Translations under genes and position numbers: made by a program
Notes under the pieces: generated by a model
What the model saw: the letters and a program-made list of their open reading frames with translations, nothing else
What the model was told of the DNA's origin: nothing
The model's database searches: none
Origin: Bacteroidetes bacterium HGW-Bacteroidetes-2
GTDB lineage: Bacteria > Bacteroidota > Bacteroidia > Flavobacteriales > Flavobacteriaceae
Assembly (NCBI GenBank): GCA_002842575.1
Contig: PHDJ01000007.1
Span: 1 to 64,000, forward strand
DNA: 64,000 nt
Direction of reading: 5' to 3'
Part shown: positions 1 to 6,500 of the stretch, in pieces
Numbering within the stretch: position 1 is the stretch's first letter
Layout: every line of letters begins with the position of its first letter

Positions 1-2
1 TT

Positions 3-647
3 TTAGCGAACGAGCCAGCTTGCCGCGCTGGCAAAACCAAAATAGACCTACTACCCGAGCAAAACAATGAAAAAGGACTAAAAGAAGCCGCCCCACCTAG
101 CGTACCGCTGCAGAATCCGGGGTATGCCTATAAGTACAACGGCAAAGAGCTACAAAGCGAGTTTGGGGTAGAAATGTACGATTTTGGTGCTAGGAATTAT
201 GATCCGGCAATAGGGCGATGGATGAATATTGACCCGCTTGCTGAGCAGATGAGAAGGCACTCACCGTATAATTATGCTTTTAACAACCCATTGCGCTTTA
301 TTGACCGTGATGGGATGGCACCAGAGGATATAATCATATGGTTTAAAGATGAAAATGGTAAAGATGTAAATTTCCGCTATACAGGAGAGAATCTTCATGA
401 TGCTCCAGACAATGAATTTGTAAGTGCCGTTTTAGGAGCAATATTTTATAATGCATCTAATGGAGGTGGGGATAACCTTCAGGAAGCTGCTAATGATAGG
501 GAAAATGATTATCATGTTATACAAGGAAAAGAAGGAGAAGGATCAAGCGCATATAGAGATGAGTTCCAAAGAAATGTTATAAATTGGGATTCTACCGGAG
601 GATTAGAAGTAGAAAATGGAGATGTATTATCCCAGCTACAATATTAG
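3..647 (+). CDS. Rhs/YD-repeat toxin protein, C-terminal core (5' partial, frameshifted)
   Basis: The frame is open from the left window edge, so the gene starts outside. It carries the Rhs core that precedes a variable toxin tip: a YKYNGKE segment, then ARNYDPAIGRWMNIDPLAE at about residues 61-79 of the visible part, then SPYNYAFNNPLRFIDRDG. Rhs proteins are large secreted polymorphic toxins whose shell ends at this core and whose following residues are the effector. After the core come about 115 residues without a recognised fold. The frame then stops at 645-647 just after VENGDVLS. The +2 frame continues with PATILEHEADH, which fits the expected continuation. One missing C in the CCC run at 631-633 explains the break. 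This could be a true frameshift mutation or a sequencing error. The first 170 bases are more GC-rich than what follows, as in other Rhs shells. Confidence 0.8.
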   Translation, partial: LANEPACRAGKTKIDLLPEQNNEKGLKEAAPPSVPLQNPGYAYKYNGKELQSEFGVEMYDFGARNYDPAIGRWMNIDPLAEQMRRHSPYNYAFNNPLRFIDRDGMAPEDIIIWFKDENGKDVNFRYTGENLHDAPDNEFVSAVLGAIFYNASNGGGDNLQEAANDRENDYHVIQGKEGEGSSAYRDEFQRNVINWDSTGGLEVENGDVLSQLQY

Positions 648-910
648 AGCATGAGGCTGATCATGGGGTTTCTAAGGCTAAAAATCCCAATGAACATTCT
701 GATAGGCAAAAAATGAAAGATGAAAATTATGGTAATTCAGAAGAAAAAAGAGTTATTCAAGGAAGTGAAACAAAAACTGCAAGAGCGAATGGAGAGATCT
801 CCAAAACAAAACCATATTCAAGGGAATCACATGGTCGAAGTGGAAAAAAAGGAAACAAACATGTTAAAGTTAAAAATGAAACATCTACAGAAATCATTAA
901 AAGATATTAA
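632..910 (+). pseudogene. Displaced Rhs toxin tip with HExxH motif
   Basis: This is the C-terminal effector tip of the upstream Rhs protein, read in the other frame. Translation from 632 gives PATILEHEADHGV, with a HEADH zincin-type HExxH motif at 650-664, then a charged segment with NSEEKRVIQGSE and a basic tail ending at 908-910. I recognise this LSPATxLEHEADH...EEKRVI arrangement as a recurring Bacteroidota Rhs tip. A metallopeptidase role is inferred from HExxH only. There is no plausible independent start: the ATG at 584 lies inside the Rhs frame and would encode unrelated residues first. The toxin is therefore probably not made unless the frameshift is an artefact or is bypassed. The 3' end overlaps the next gene, as is common for toxin-immunity pairs. 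Confidence 0.65.
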
Positions 911-1334
911 AATACTAATTAGTATAATATTCTTTGTATTTATTTTATTTTCATGTACTTCAGAAAAAAACTATGGTACTATATATTATTTTGAGCAACA
1001 TGAACTTCATACAATAATTCCCTTAAGTTGTTCAGATATTTTTGAACATAGTGGGCTGAGAAAAATTTCCATTGAAGATAAAAAAATATATGAACTTCTT
1101 AAAAATAGTAAAGAAGAAATTGATTTTGATAAAAAATATGATCCAGATGTGAGATATAAAATTGAAATTGGTTCAGATGTGTTTTGTATAGAATATTCAG
1201 GGCATTTTATACTTAATAATGAACATAGAGGAAAGTTAAATTTTATAAATAAGATTGAAAAATTTATTTCTAAGAATAAAAATCAATCAATTAAAGTTAC
1301 TGAACCCACTTCTAAACCTTGGGGTAGTAACTAG
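861..1334 (+). CDS. Predicted lipoprotein, candidate immunity protein of Rhs tip 1
   Basis: No family is recognised. I choose the ATG at 861 (an ATG at 876 is the alternative). The frame is open further upstream to 720, but those residues are the toxin-tip DNA read in another frame. From 861 the protein begins with a short basic segment, a hydrophobic stretch (ILISIIFFVFILFSC) and a lipobox cysteine, so it should be a lipoprotein of about 157 residues. The rest is charged and rich in Lys, Glu and Ile. It overlaps the toxin tip by about 50 bases. Position and size fit an immunity protein, and a lipid anchor would place it in the envelope where a delivered zincin would act. That function is inferred from context only. 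Confidence 0.6.
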   Translation: MLKLKMKHLQKSLKDIKILISIIFFVFILFSCTSEKNYGTIYYFEQHELHTIIPLSCSDIFEHSGLRKISIEDKKIYELLKNSKEEIDFDKKYDPDVRYKIEIGSDVFCIEYSGHFILNNEHRGKLNFINKIEKFISKNKNQSIKVTEPTSKPWGSN

Positions 1335-1436
1335 TAGAGCCTAAAAAGGGGGGGGGATGTTTTACTTTTGGTATTTTTGGAAAAACAAATAGCTTAAATT
1401 GTTGATAACCATAATCTAAAAGCCCCAACACTTACT

Positions 1437-2255
1437 TTGAGAAGAAAGTTAAAAAGTACGTATAGAGTGTTCCTGTACAAGTTTCAGGGACAGGAGCGTC
1501 AAGATGAGTTCGGATTGAATTGGGATAGTTTCAAATGGCGTAATTATATGCCTGATATTGGGCGGTTTTTTAATGTTGATCCTTTAGCGGAAAAATATAG
1601 TCATCAATCCCCATATAATTTTGCAGAAAATAAAGTGATTAGTCATATTGAATTGGAAGGGTTAGAAGGGTTACATCATATTAAAGTAGATAAGGCAGGA
1701 AATAGGAGTCATGTTTTAGAGAAAAATATAATTGTTTTAACCCAAAAAACTAGTTCGAACTATTCAGTTAAAAAAAACGCTCGTATCATTAGAAATAATT
1801 TTAATAGGGTAAAAGTCGTTAAAGCTGAATTAAACCAATCTTTTTCAAATGCTAAAAATACAAAAGGAGAATCTGTAGAATTTAAATTTAATATTTCCGG
1901 AATGGAAGTGGAAAATACAAAAACAGTAGGTACTTTAAATGAACAAATAAAAATTGCACAAGAAAATGGATTAGAAGGTACGCCAAAGTTTGATGGAGGA
2001 CCAAACGATATTGCTCCAGCTGCTATTATAACAACCAACCCAACGGGTCAAAGTTCTACAAATGGCATGGAAATTGAAACTGAAAAAGACAGTCATATAG
2101 GACATGAAGTGGGTCATACTTTAATGACGCGAGGCTCTAAAAGAGATGAAGAAAATCCACCTGGAACAGGAGGCCTTATGGATGATCCACCAGGAAATGT
2201 TCGTAATTTTGAAGTTGATAAAATGATTGAAGATGCGGTAAAAGCAATCGAATAA
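1437..2255 (+). CDS. Orphan Rhs core plus C-terminal toxin tip with HExxH motif
   Basis: The protein opens abruptly with an Rhs core fragment (FQGQERQDEFGLNWDSFKWRN, then IGRFFNVDPLAEKYSHQSPY and ELEGLEG) and lacks all YD repeats and any export signal. About 190 further residues form a distinct tip. It ends with HIGHEVGHTLMTRG, a HExxH motif near residue 222, followed by a Gly-rich GTGGLMDD segment that could be a Met-turn-like element. The only start available is a TTG at 1437, so it may not be translated. It resembles the displaced C-terminal cassettes found behind rhs genes, which can replace the active tip by recombination. Its core (DSFKWRNYMPDIGRF) differs in type from the first gene's core (YDFGARNYDPAIGRW), so simple homologous exchange between the two is unlikely. 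The protease role is inferred from the motif. Confidence 0.7.
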   Translation: MRRKLKSTYRVFLYKFQGQERQDEFGLNWDSFKWRNYMPDIGRFFNVDPLAEKYSHQSPYNFAENKVISHIELEGLEGLHHIKVDKAGNRSHVLEKNIIVLTQKTSSNYSVKKNARIIRNNFNRVKVVKAELNQSFSNAKNTKGESVEFKFNISGMEVENTKTVGTLNEQIKIAQENGLEGTPKFDGGPNDIAPAAIITTNPTGQSSTNGMEIETEKDSHIGHEVGHTLMTRGSKRDEENPPGTGGLMDDPPGNVRNFEVDKMIEDAVKAIE

Positions 2256-2271
2256 TTAAATAAAATTAAAT

Positions 2272-2889
2272 ATGAGATATTTTATATTTTCAATCTTTGC
2301 TTTATTCGTGATTGAAGCAAATTCTCAAAATTATGAGGAGCTTTTGATAATTTCAATTGAGGTAGAAAAAAATAAAGGGCTACACAAAATTCAAAATGAT
2401 TATTGGGTAGTATCTATTAATTCTTGGACAAATCCAAATGAAAAGTCATTATATCCTTTTAATATAGAAGGCTTTTCCGCAACAGATTTAGATGAATGTT
2501 GTATAGATAAAGAATTAATACTTTTTAATCCAACTACTTCAGAAAGTTTTGATTTTGAAGATGGTTTTTTACAATCCCAAAACAACTTATTATCTTTAGT
2601 TAAAGAAAATAGAACAAAAGTTCAAACAATTAATAAAAAATGGAAGTCGGGCATAAGAGAGAAGATTACAATTTACGTTACTCCTGTTAATGGAATTTTT
2701 TGTACTTGTGAAGTAAAACATAAAAATGAACACATAGATATTGGATTTGAAGGAGAAATACTAATGCCTATTTCAGATTTTGAATATAATCCTATTTTTT
2801 TAAAATCTGATTTGTATAAAAATATATTGGTTTGTACTTATTTAATTTTCAAGAAATTAATAGCGTGTCCTTTCCTGCGACAGCGATAG
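2272..2889 (+). CDS. Exported protein, candidate immunity protein of Rhs tip 2
   Basis: Starts 16 bases after the second toxin tip. Residues 1-19 (MRYFIFSIFALFVIEANSQ) look like a signal peptide, so the protein is probably periplasmic or surface exposed. No family is recognised in the 205 residues. Two features stand out: a CC pair near residue 77 and a CTC near residue 145. The gene order (HExxH toxin tip, then small exported protein) repeats the first module and suggests immunity, by context alone. The last nine residues and the stop codon are encoded by the hairpin repeat beginning at about 2860, so the original C-terminus may have been replaced when the repeat or a cassette boundary was joined here. 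Confidence 0.6.
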   Translation: MRYFIFSIFALFVIEANSQNYEELLIISIEVEKNKGLHKIQNDYWVVSINSWTNPNEKSLYPFNIEGFSATDLDECCIDKELILFNPTTSESFDFEDGFLQSQNNLLSLVKENRTKVQTINKKWKSGIREKITIYVTPVNGIFCTCEVKHKNEHIDIGFEGEILMPISDFEYNPIFLKSDLYKNILVCTYLIFKKLIACPFLRQR

Positions 2890-2972
2890 GAGCGGCATCC
2901 TTTTTTTGTTTTTTCAAAAAAAAGATATAGCGGATAGCGCGGTCTTTTAAAACCTTTTTCGGTTTTAAAAGA
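2860..2972 (+). repeat. Hairpin-rich intergenic repeat, possible terminator
   Basis: This block begins TAGCGTGTCCTTTCCTGCGA and contains GCGACAGCGATAGGAGCGGC, a T-rich/A-rich hairpin (2901-2908 with 2915-2922), AGATATAGCGGATAGCGCGG, and a perfect 11-base inverted repeat, CTTTTAAAACC (2944-2954) with GGTTTTAAAAG (2961-2971). I recognise this wording (GCGACAGCGATAG...GATATAGCGGATAGCGCG) as a dispersed intergenic element of Flavobacteriia genomes. It could terminate transcription of the upstream gene. It also marks the junction between the toxin island and the chromosomal block. Confidence 0.6.
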
Positions 2973-3061
2973 GTTGCCCTTATAATTATGCTTATTTTTG
3001 CTGTTTACTTTATAAAAATGCTCACACAATCAGAAAGGGTAGAATTTTATAACCGACTATA

Positions 3062-3187
3062 ACGCAAGTATTACCAAAAGAAGTCACTTTTTTACCCAAC
3101 CTTTCTATATTGGATGTATTATTTAATGAAGAAACCCGCGCTCTTTCGTATCTAGAAAAACAAAAACTATACGTATGCAATTTATAG
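3062..3187 (+). pseudogene. WbqC-like gene remnant (last ~40 codons)
   Basis: The forward frame ending at the TAG at 3185 encodes TFLPNLSILDVLFNEETRAL followed by SYLEKQ. This matches my memory of the C-terminal LPNLSILDLLFN signature of WbqC-like proteins of Bacteroidota. No start codon or upstream WbqC sequence is present: the frame is stopped just upstream at 3050-3052 and the repeat at 2860-2972 lies before it. The fragment overlaps the DUF6122 start by 13 bases, which looks like the original overlap of an intact wbqC-DUF6122 pair. The remainder was probably lost when the Rhs island was inserted. Family assignment rests on a short match. Confidence 0.55.
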
Positions 3188-3477
3188 TTCATTACGGGAT
3201 GCATTTTATGGTGCCTTTTGCCATTGCATTTCTTTTTTTTAAAACAAATAATTCGAAGGTATATGCTATATTTCTTTTAGCAATGCTTATCGACATAGAC
3301 CATTTATTTGCTACGCCCATATTTGAAGCTGGTAGATGTAGTATTGGCTTTCACCCTCTTCATTCCTATATTGCTATTTCTGGATATGGTATTCTATTGT
3401 TTTTTAAAAAGTCCCGAATAATTGGTTTAGCGCTTCTTTGGCATATTCTTACTGACGCAGTAGATTGTTTGTGGTAA
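3175..3477 (+). CDS. DUF6122 family small membrane protein
   Basis: A 100-residue protein starting MQFIVHYGMHFMVPFAIAFLFF, with about three hydrophobic segments and conserved His/Asp motifs: HYGMHF near residues 6-11, DIDHLFATP near 40-48, RCSIGFHPLHSY near 54-65 and HILTDAVDCLW at the end. This pattern matches the DUF6122 family of Bacteroidota. The arrangement of HxxxH and DxDH resembles the metal-dependent membrane hydrolase family of YdjM/LexA-regulated type, but no activity is known. The gene overlaps the end of the wbqC remnant, suggesting former co-transcription. If the promoter lay upstream of wbqC, this gene may now depend on the island or on cryptic signals. Confidence 0.75.
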   Translation: MQFIVHYGMHFMVPFAIAFLFFKTNNSKVYAIFLLAMLIDIDHLFATPIFEAGRCSIGFHPLHSYIAISGYGILLFFKKSRIIGLALLWHILTDAVDCLW

Positions 3478-3527
3478 ACCATTTAGGAAAAATATTATCC
3501 TTAAAACTAGAATTATTTTTGATTTGT

Positions 3528-3552
3528 AATAAAAAAGACTTCTTTTTTTATT
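3528..3552. terminator. AT-rich bidirectional terminator candidate
   Basis: AATAAAAAAGA (3528-3538) is followed after two bases by TCTTTTTTTATT (3541-3552), a near-perfect inverted repeat with one extra T. It sits between the converging DUF6122 and EEP-hydrolase genes and overlaps the latter's stop codon. The stem has almost no GC pairs, so confidence is limited. Confidence 0.4.
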
Positions 3553-4574
3553 TACCAACTTATTAATGCACTTATAGGAAAATGGTCAGAATATTTTTCT
3601 GTTAGGGTATTAAATTCTTCTACTTTTAATTCCTTATCGGTTAAAATAAAATCAATACGCAAGGGTATTTTTTTAATTGTGTATGTTTTTCCTAGACCTC
3701 TACCAGATTCAGAAAAGGCATCTTTCATGTTTCCTTTTAACTTTCTATATACATAAGAAAATGCAGTATTGTTTAAATCGGCGGTAACAATAGTTTTGTA
3801 TTTTGTATTTTTTTTGTGTGCTATTACTTGGTTTATTTGTCTTTGTTGAATAATAAAAGAGGATGCAATTCGCCTTAACAATTTTTGGGACGCTTCTTGT
3901 TTAAAATCGACATCATCGGGGTTGATTTGTAACGATTCTAGATGAATATTATAAATGCGTAAGGTGTCTTTTCCTTTGACTATATCTGCAAAAATGGCAT
4001 TATTTCCAGTGTTTTCAAAATCTAGTGACCCTGAATTTACAATAGGATATTTAGAATAAATAGCCTGTCCGAATGAAGGCGCTTTACCTTGTAACTTGAT
4101 ATAATTGTATGAAAATTGTGTAAGAGAAACTTTCGTTTTTGAATAATATTCCTGAAAACTTATAACATCTGGATTTTCTTTTTTAAGGAAGTCTTCTAGC
4201 TTTTGCTGTAAATTATCCTCTTTAATCCAATTATAAAGGTTAAAAATACGAACGTTGTAGCTCATTACCTTTAAATGGTTTTCATGGTTTGTTGACTTTT
4301 TAGAAAAATCAAATTGATAAAACTTATTAAATTGCACAAAACAAATTGCTAGCACAAATAAGGACAAGAAAAGTTGTTTTTTTACACGAAGTAACCAAAA
4401 TAAAAAGAAAATTACATTGATTAGGAGTAAGGGCGAAACCACCAAACTAAGCACGGAAAGCAGAGGAAATCGTTCGGGTGGGATATATAAAACAAGCAGG
4501 GAAAGCAACAAACAAAGGGCAAAAACTGAGTTGATGAATAAGATAAATTTATCGATGAGCCCCAATCCTTTCAT
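3552..4574 (-). CDS. Endonuclease/exonuclease/phosphatase family membrane protein
   Basis: A 340-residue protein. Residues 1-85 contain three hydrophobic segments (about 6-31, 38-62 and 67-82) that anchor it to the inner membrane. Residues from about 100 to the end form an EEP (DNase I-like) domain. Visible catalytic signatures are MSYNVR (Asn107), ISFQEYY (Glu142), IYNIHLES, VTADLNNT, RIDFIL and SDHFPI near the C-terminus (Asp330, His331). The family cleaves phosphodiester or phosphoester bonds, and the substrate here is unknown. The start is one base from the stop of the upstream rhomboid gene, so both probably lie in one leftward operon with the second rhomboid and mutL. Confidence 0.88.
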   Translation of the reverse strand: MKGLGLIDKFILFINSVFALCLLLSLLVLYIPPERFPLLSVLSLVVSPLLLINVIFFLFWLLRVKKQLFLSLFVLAICFVQFNKFYQFDFSKKSTNHENHLKVMSYNVRIFNLYNWIKEDNLQQKLEDFLKKENPDVISFQEYYSKTKVSLTQFSYNYIKLQGKAPSFGQAIYSKYPIVNSGSLDFENTGNNAIFADIVKGKDTLRIYNIHLESLQINPDDVDFKQEASQKLLRRIASSFIIQQRQINQVIAHKKNTKYKTIVTADLNNTAFSYVYRKLKGNMKDAFSESGRGLGKTYTIKKIPLRIDFILTDKELKVEEFNTLTEKYSDHFPISALISW

Positions 4575-4575
4575 A

Positions 4576-5466
4576 TTAATCTTCTTTACCAGATTTAAAG
4601 AGAAAATCTTTTTCGTCTTTACTCAAGCTATCGTAACCGCTTTTACTTATTTTATCTAAAATAGTATCTATTTTTTTTTGGTTAATCGCTTTATAGTCAG
4701 CAGTTGGAGTTTTAGAAGATGTCTGTGTTTTGTTTCTATGCACGTTTCTAAAAGGCTTTTCTTTTCGGGAGGTAAATAAATTTACAAACCAATCCATAAA
4801 ATTTTCCCACCATTTTCCTATATCATTTCCTTTATCTAATTGTTTCACATAGAAATATCCAAAAAAAGAACCTCCCAAATGCGCTAGAAAACCACCGGCA
4901 TTTTCTGTTGGAATTCTAATAATATCCAATACCACAAAAAATGCTGCAATGTACCATAGTTTTATCGTGCCAATAAATAATAAACGAATGCCTAAATTTG
5001 GAACTTTAGTTGCAATACCTACTAAAACAGCCATAACTCCTGCCGAAGCACCTAGCAAATAAGACCTTCCTGTACCTGCAAAAGCGGGAAAAAAATTATA
5101 ACTTAATAAATAAACCAACGCTCCTACTATTGCTCCTAAAAAATAAAAGTTTAATATTTTTTTTTGTGTAAAATAGGTTATAAAATAAGTTCCAGCATAA
5201 TACAGTATCAACATATTTCCTAAAAGATGCAAAATACCTGAATGCAGAAAAGCATACGTAACGATACTCCAAGGTTTGAAAAGTAAATCCTCCGGATCTT
5301 TAGAAAACACTAACCAATCTAAAATAAAATTTTCTTGAAACTTAAATAGGAACGCAATTGCCTGAAAAACATACATTAGCACAAAAACAATAACATTAAT
5401 AGCGATGAGTTTCTCGAGCACATTAGCTGTATGGTATTTGTATTTTGCTTGTTCTAGAAATGTCAT
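4576..5466 (-). CDS. Rhomboid family intramembrane serine protease
   Basis: A 296-residue membrane protein with six or more hydrophobic segments. The catalytic pair is visible as GASAG (Ser141) and AHLGG (His196), and the HSGILHLLGN segment near residue 75 is the rhomboid HxxxxHxxxN motif. The last 90 residues form a polar cytoplasmic tail rich in Lys and Asp/Glu. Rhomboids cleave transmembrane substrates within the membrane; the substrate here is unknown. It is followed by a second rhomboid gene (upstream on this strand, 93 bases away), so two paralogues occur in tandem. The two differ in length and tail, so this is an old duplication or a conserved pair rather than a recent copy. Confidence 0.92.
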   Translation of the reverse strand: MTFLEQAKYKYHTANVLEKLIAINVIVFVLMYVFQAIAFLFKFQENFILDWLVFSKDPEDLLFKPWSIVTYAFLHSGILHLLGNMLILYYAGTYFITYFTQKKILNFYFLGAIVGALVYLLSYNFFPAFAGTGRSYLLGASAGVMAVLVGIATKVPNLGIRLLFIGTIKLWYIAAFFVVLDIIRIPTENAGGFLAHLGGSFFGYFYVKQLDKGNDIGKWWENFMDWFVNLFTSRKEKPFRNVHRNKTQTSSKTPTADYKAINQKKIDTILDKISKSGYDSLSKDEKDFLFKSGKED

Positions 5467-5559
5467 TATTATTATTTTAGAATTTAAAATTTAGATTTAA
5501 AATATAATGTATTTTTAATATTTCTTCTTATAATGGAATAGATTTAAACTGAAAACCAT

Positions 5560-6312
5560 TTAATACCATCGGTTTTTATTAAAACTATTTTTTTTCCAGT
5601 ACCACATAATGAAAAAACCAAATACAGCTCCCCCAATGTGCGCCCAATACGCAGTATTTGAAGGGCCTGCAATGCTTGTGCCTGTTATGGCAGAATATAC
5701 ATTTAACGCAAAATACGCTCCTATAAGATATTTTGCTTTTATTGGTACGGGAATAAACATTAAAAATAAAGGTAAATTAGGGTACAACACCGCAAATGCT
5801 GCCAAAACTCCAAATATCGCTCCAGAAGCTCCCACCATAGTGGAGACATAATTTGTATATAATTCGCCTATTATTTCTGTGGAAACACCCTCCATAGGAT
5901 AATACCTTCCGCTGCTAGTTATCATAGTAAGCGTATTTTGAATTTGTTCGGGTGTGGCTCCTGTTTCCAAAATAGTTTGATAGGCATTCTGATAGCCAAT
6001 ATAAATAAATAAAAGTTGTAATGCGGCAGCTCCAAATCCTGCTGAAAAATATAAAAATAGAAATTTCTGTCTTCCAAGACTAAATTCTAAATGGCTTCCA
6101 AACATATACAACATAAACATATTTAAAAAAATATGTCCTACACCACCATGCATAAACATGTGCGTTACTAATTGCCAATATTCAAAATTTTCATTTTGTG
6201 GATAATGAAGCGCAAATAAATCGTAGGCTTTCATTCCCAAGGACATAGTTCCTACAAAAAACAAGATGTTTATAATTAATAGTACTTTGACACTTTCAGA
6301 TATTCTTCCCAT
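5560..6312 (-). CDS. Rhomboid family intramembrane serine protease
   Basis: From the ATG at 6312 the protein has 250 residues. An ATG at 6423 would add 37 polar residues; I prefer MGRISESVKVLL because rhomboids of this type start close to their first membrane segment. Catalytic motifs are GASGA (Ser163) and AHIGG (His225), and HMFMHGGVGHIFLNMF at 51-66 is the HxxxxHxxxxN element of rhomboids. A loop of about 50 residues (106-155) separates two membrane segments. It lies in the same direction as mutL and the second rhomboid and is probably co-transcribed. Substrates are unknown. Confidence 0.9.
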   Translation of the reverse strand: MGRISESVKVLLIINILFFVGTMSLGMKAYDLFALHYPQNENFEYWQLVTHMFMHGGVGHIFLNMFMLYMFGSHLEFSLGRQKFLFLYFSAGFGAAALQLLFIYIGYQNAYQTILETGATPEQIQNTLTMITSSGRYYPMEGVSTEIIGELYTNYVSTMVGASGAIFGVLAAFAVLYPNLPLFLMFIPVPIKAKYLIGAYFALNVYSAITGTSIAGPSNTAYWAHIGGAVFGFFIMWYWKKNSFNKNRWY

Positions 6313-6434
6313 GAAATTTATGTTATTTATTATTTTACCTGGCAAAAAACCCGGCAAATCTGTTACTAAATTATCTTCTAACTTCGTCCATTTCTCTAAT
6401 CTGTTTTCTCTTTCCAAACCCAATCATATGGTTC

Positions 6435-6458
6435 ACGCAAAGCCGAAAAGTCGCAAAG
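6435..6458. repeat. Three imperfect 8-bp CGCAAAG-type repeats
   Basis: ACGCAAAG (6435-6442), CCGAAAAG (6443-6450) and TCGCAAAG (6451-6458) lie in tandem between mutL and the rhomboid gene. Short arrays of ACGCAAAG-like units are scattered in intergenic DNA of many Bacteroidota. Function unknown. The array overlaps the possible longer N-terminus of the rhomboid only marginally. Confidence 0.4.
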
Positions 6459-6500
6459 AAAACCGTAAGCTATTAAAAAATCTTAATACTTAATACATAC

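Noticed and set aside
720-860. A longer N-terminus for the first immunity protein
   Set aside because: These codons are the toxin tip read in another frame; the lipoprotein signal begins after 861.
584-910. An independent gene starting at ATG 584
   Set aside because: Its first 16 codons run through the Rhs frame and do not look like a protein start. The segment from 632 fits as the continuation of the Rhs protein.
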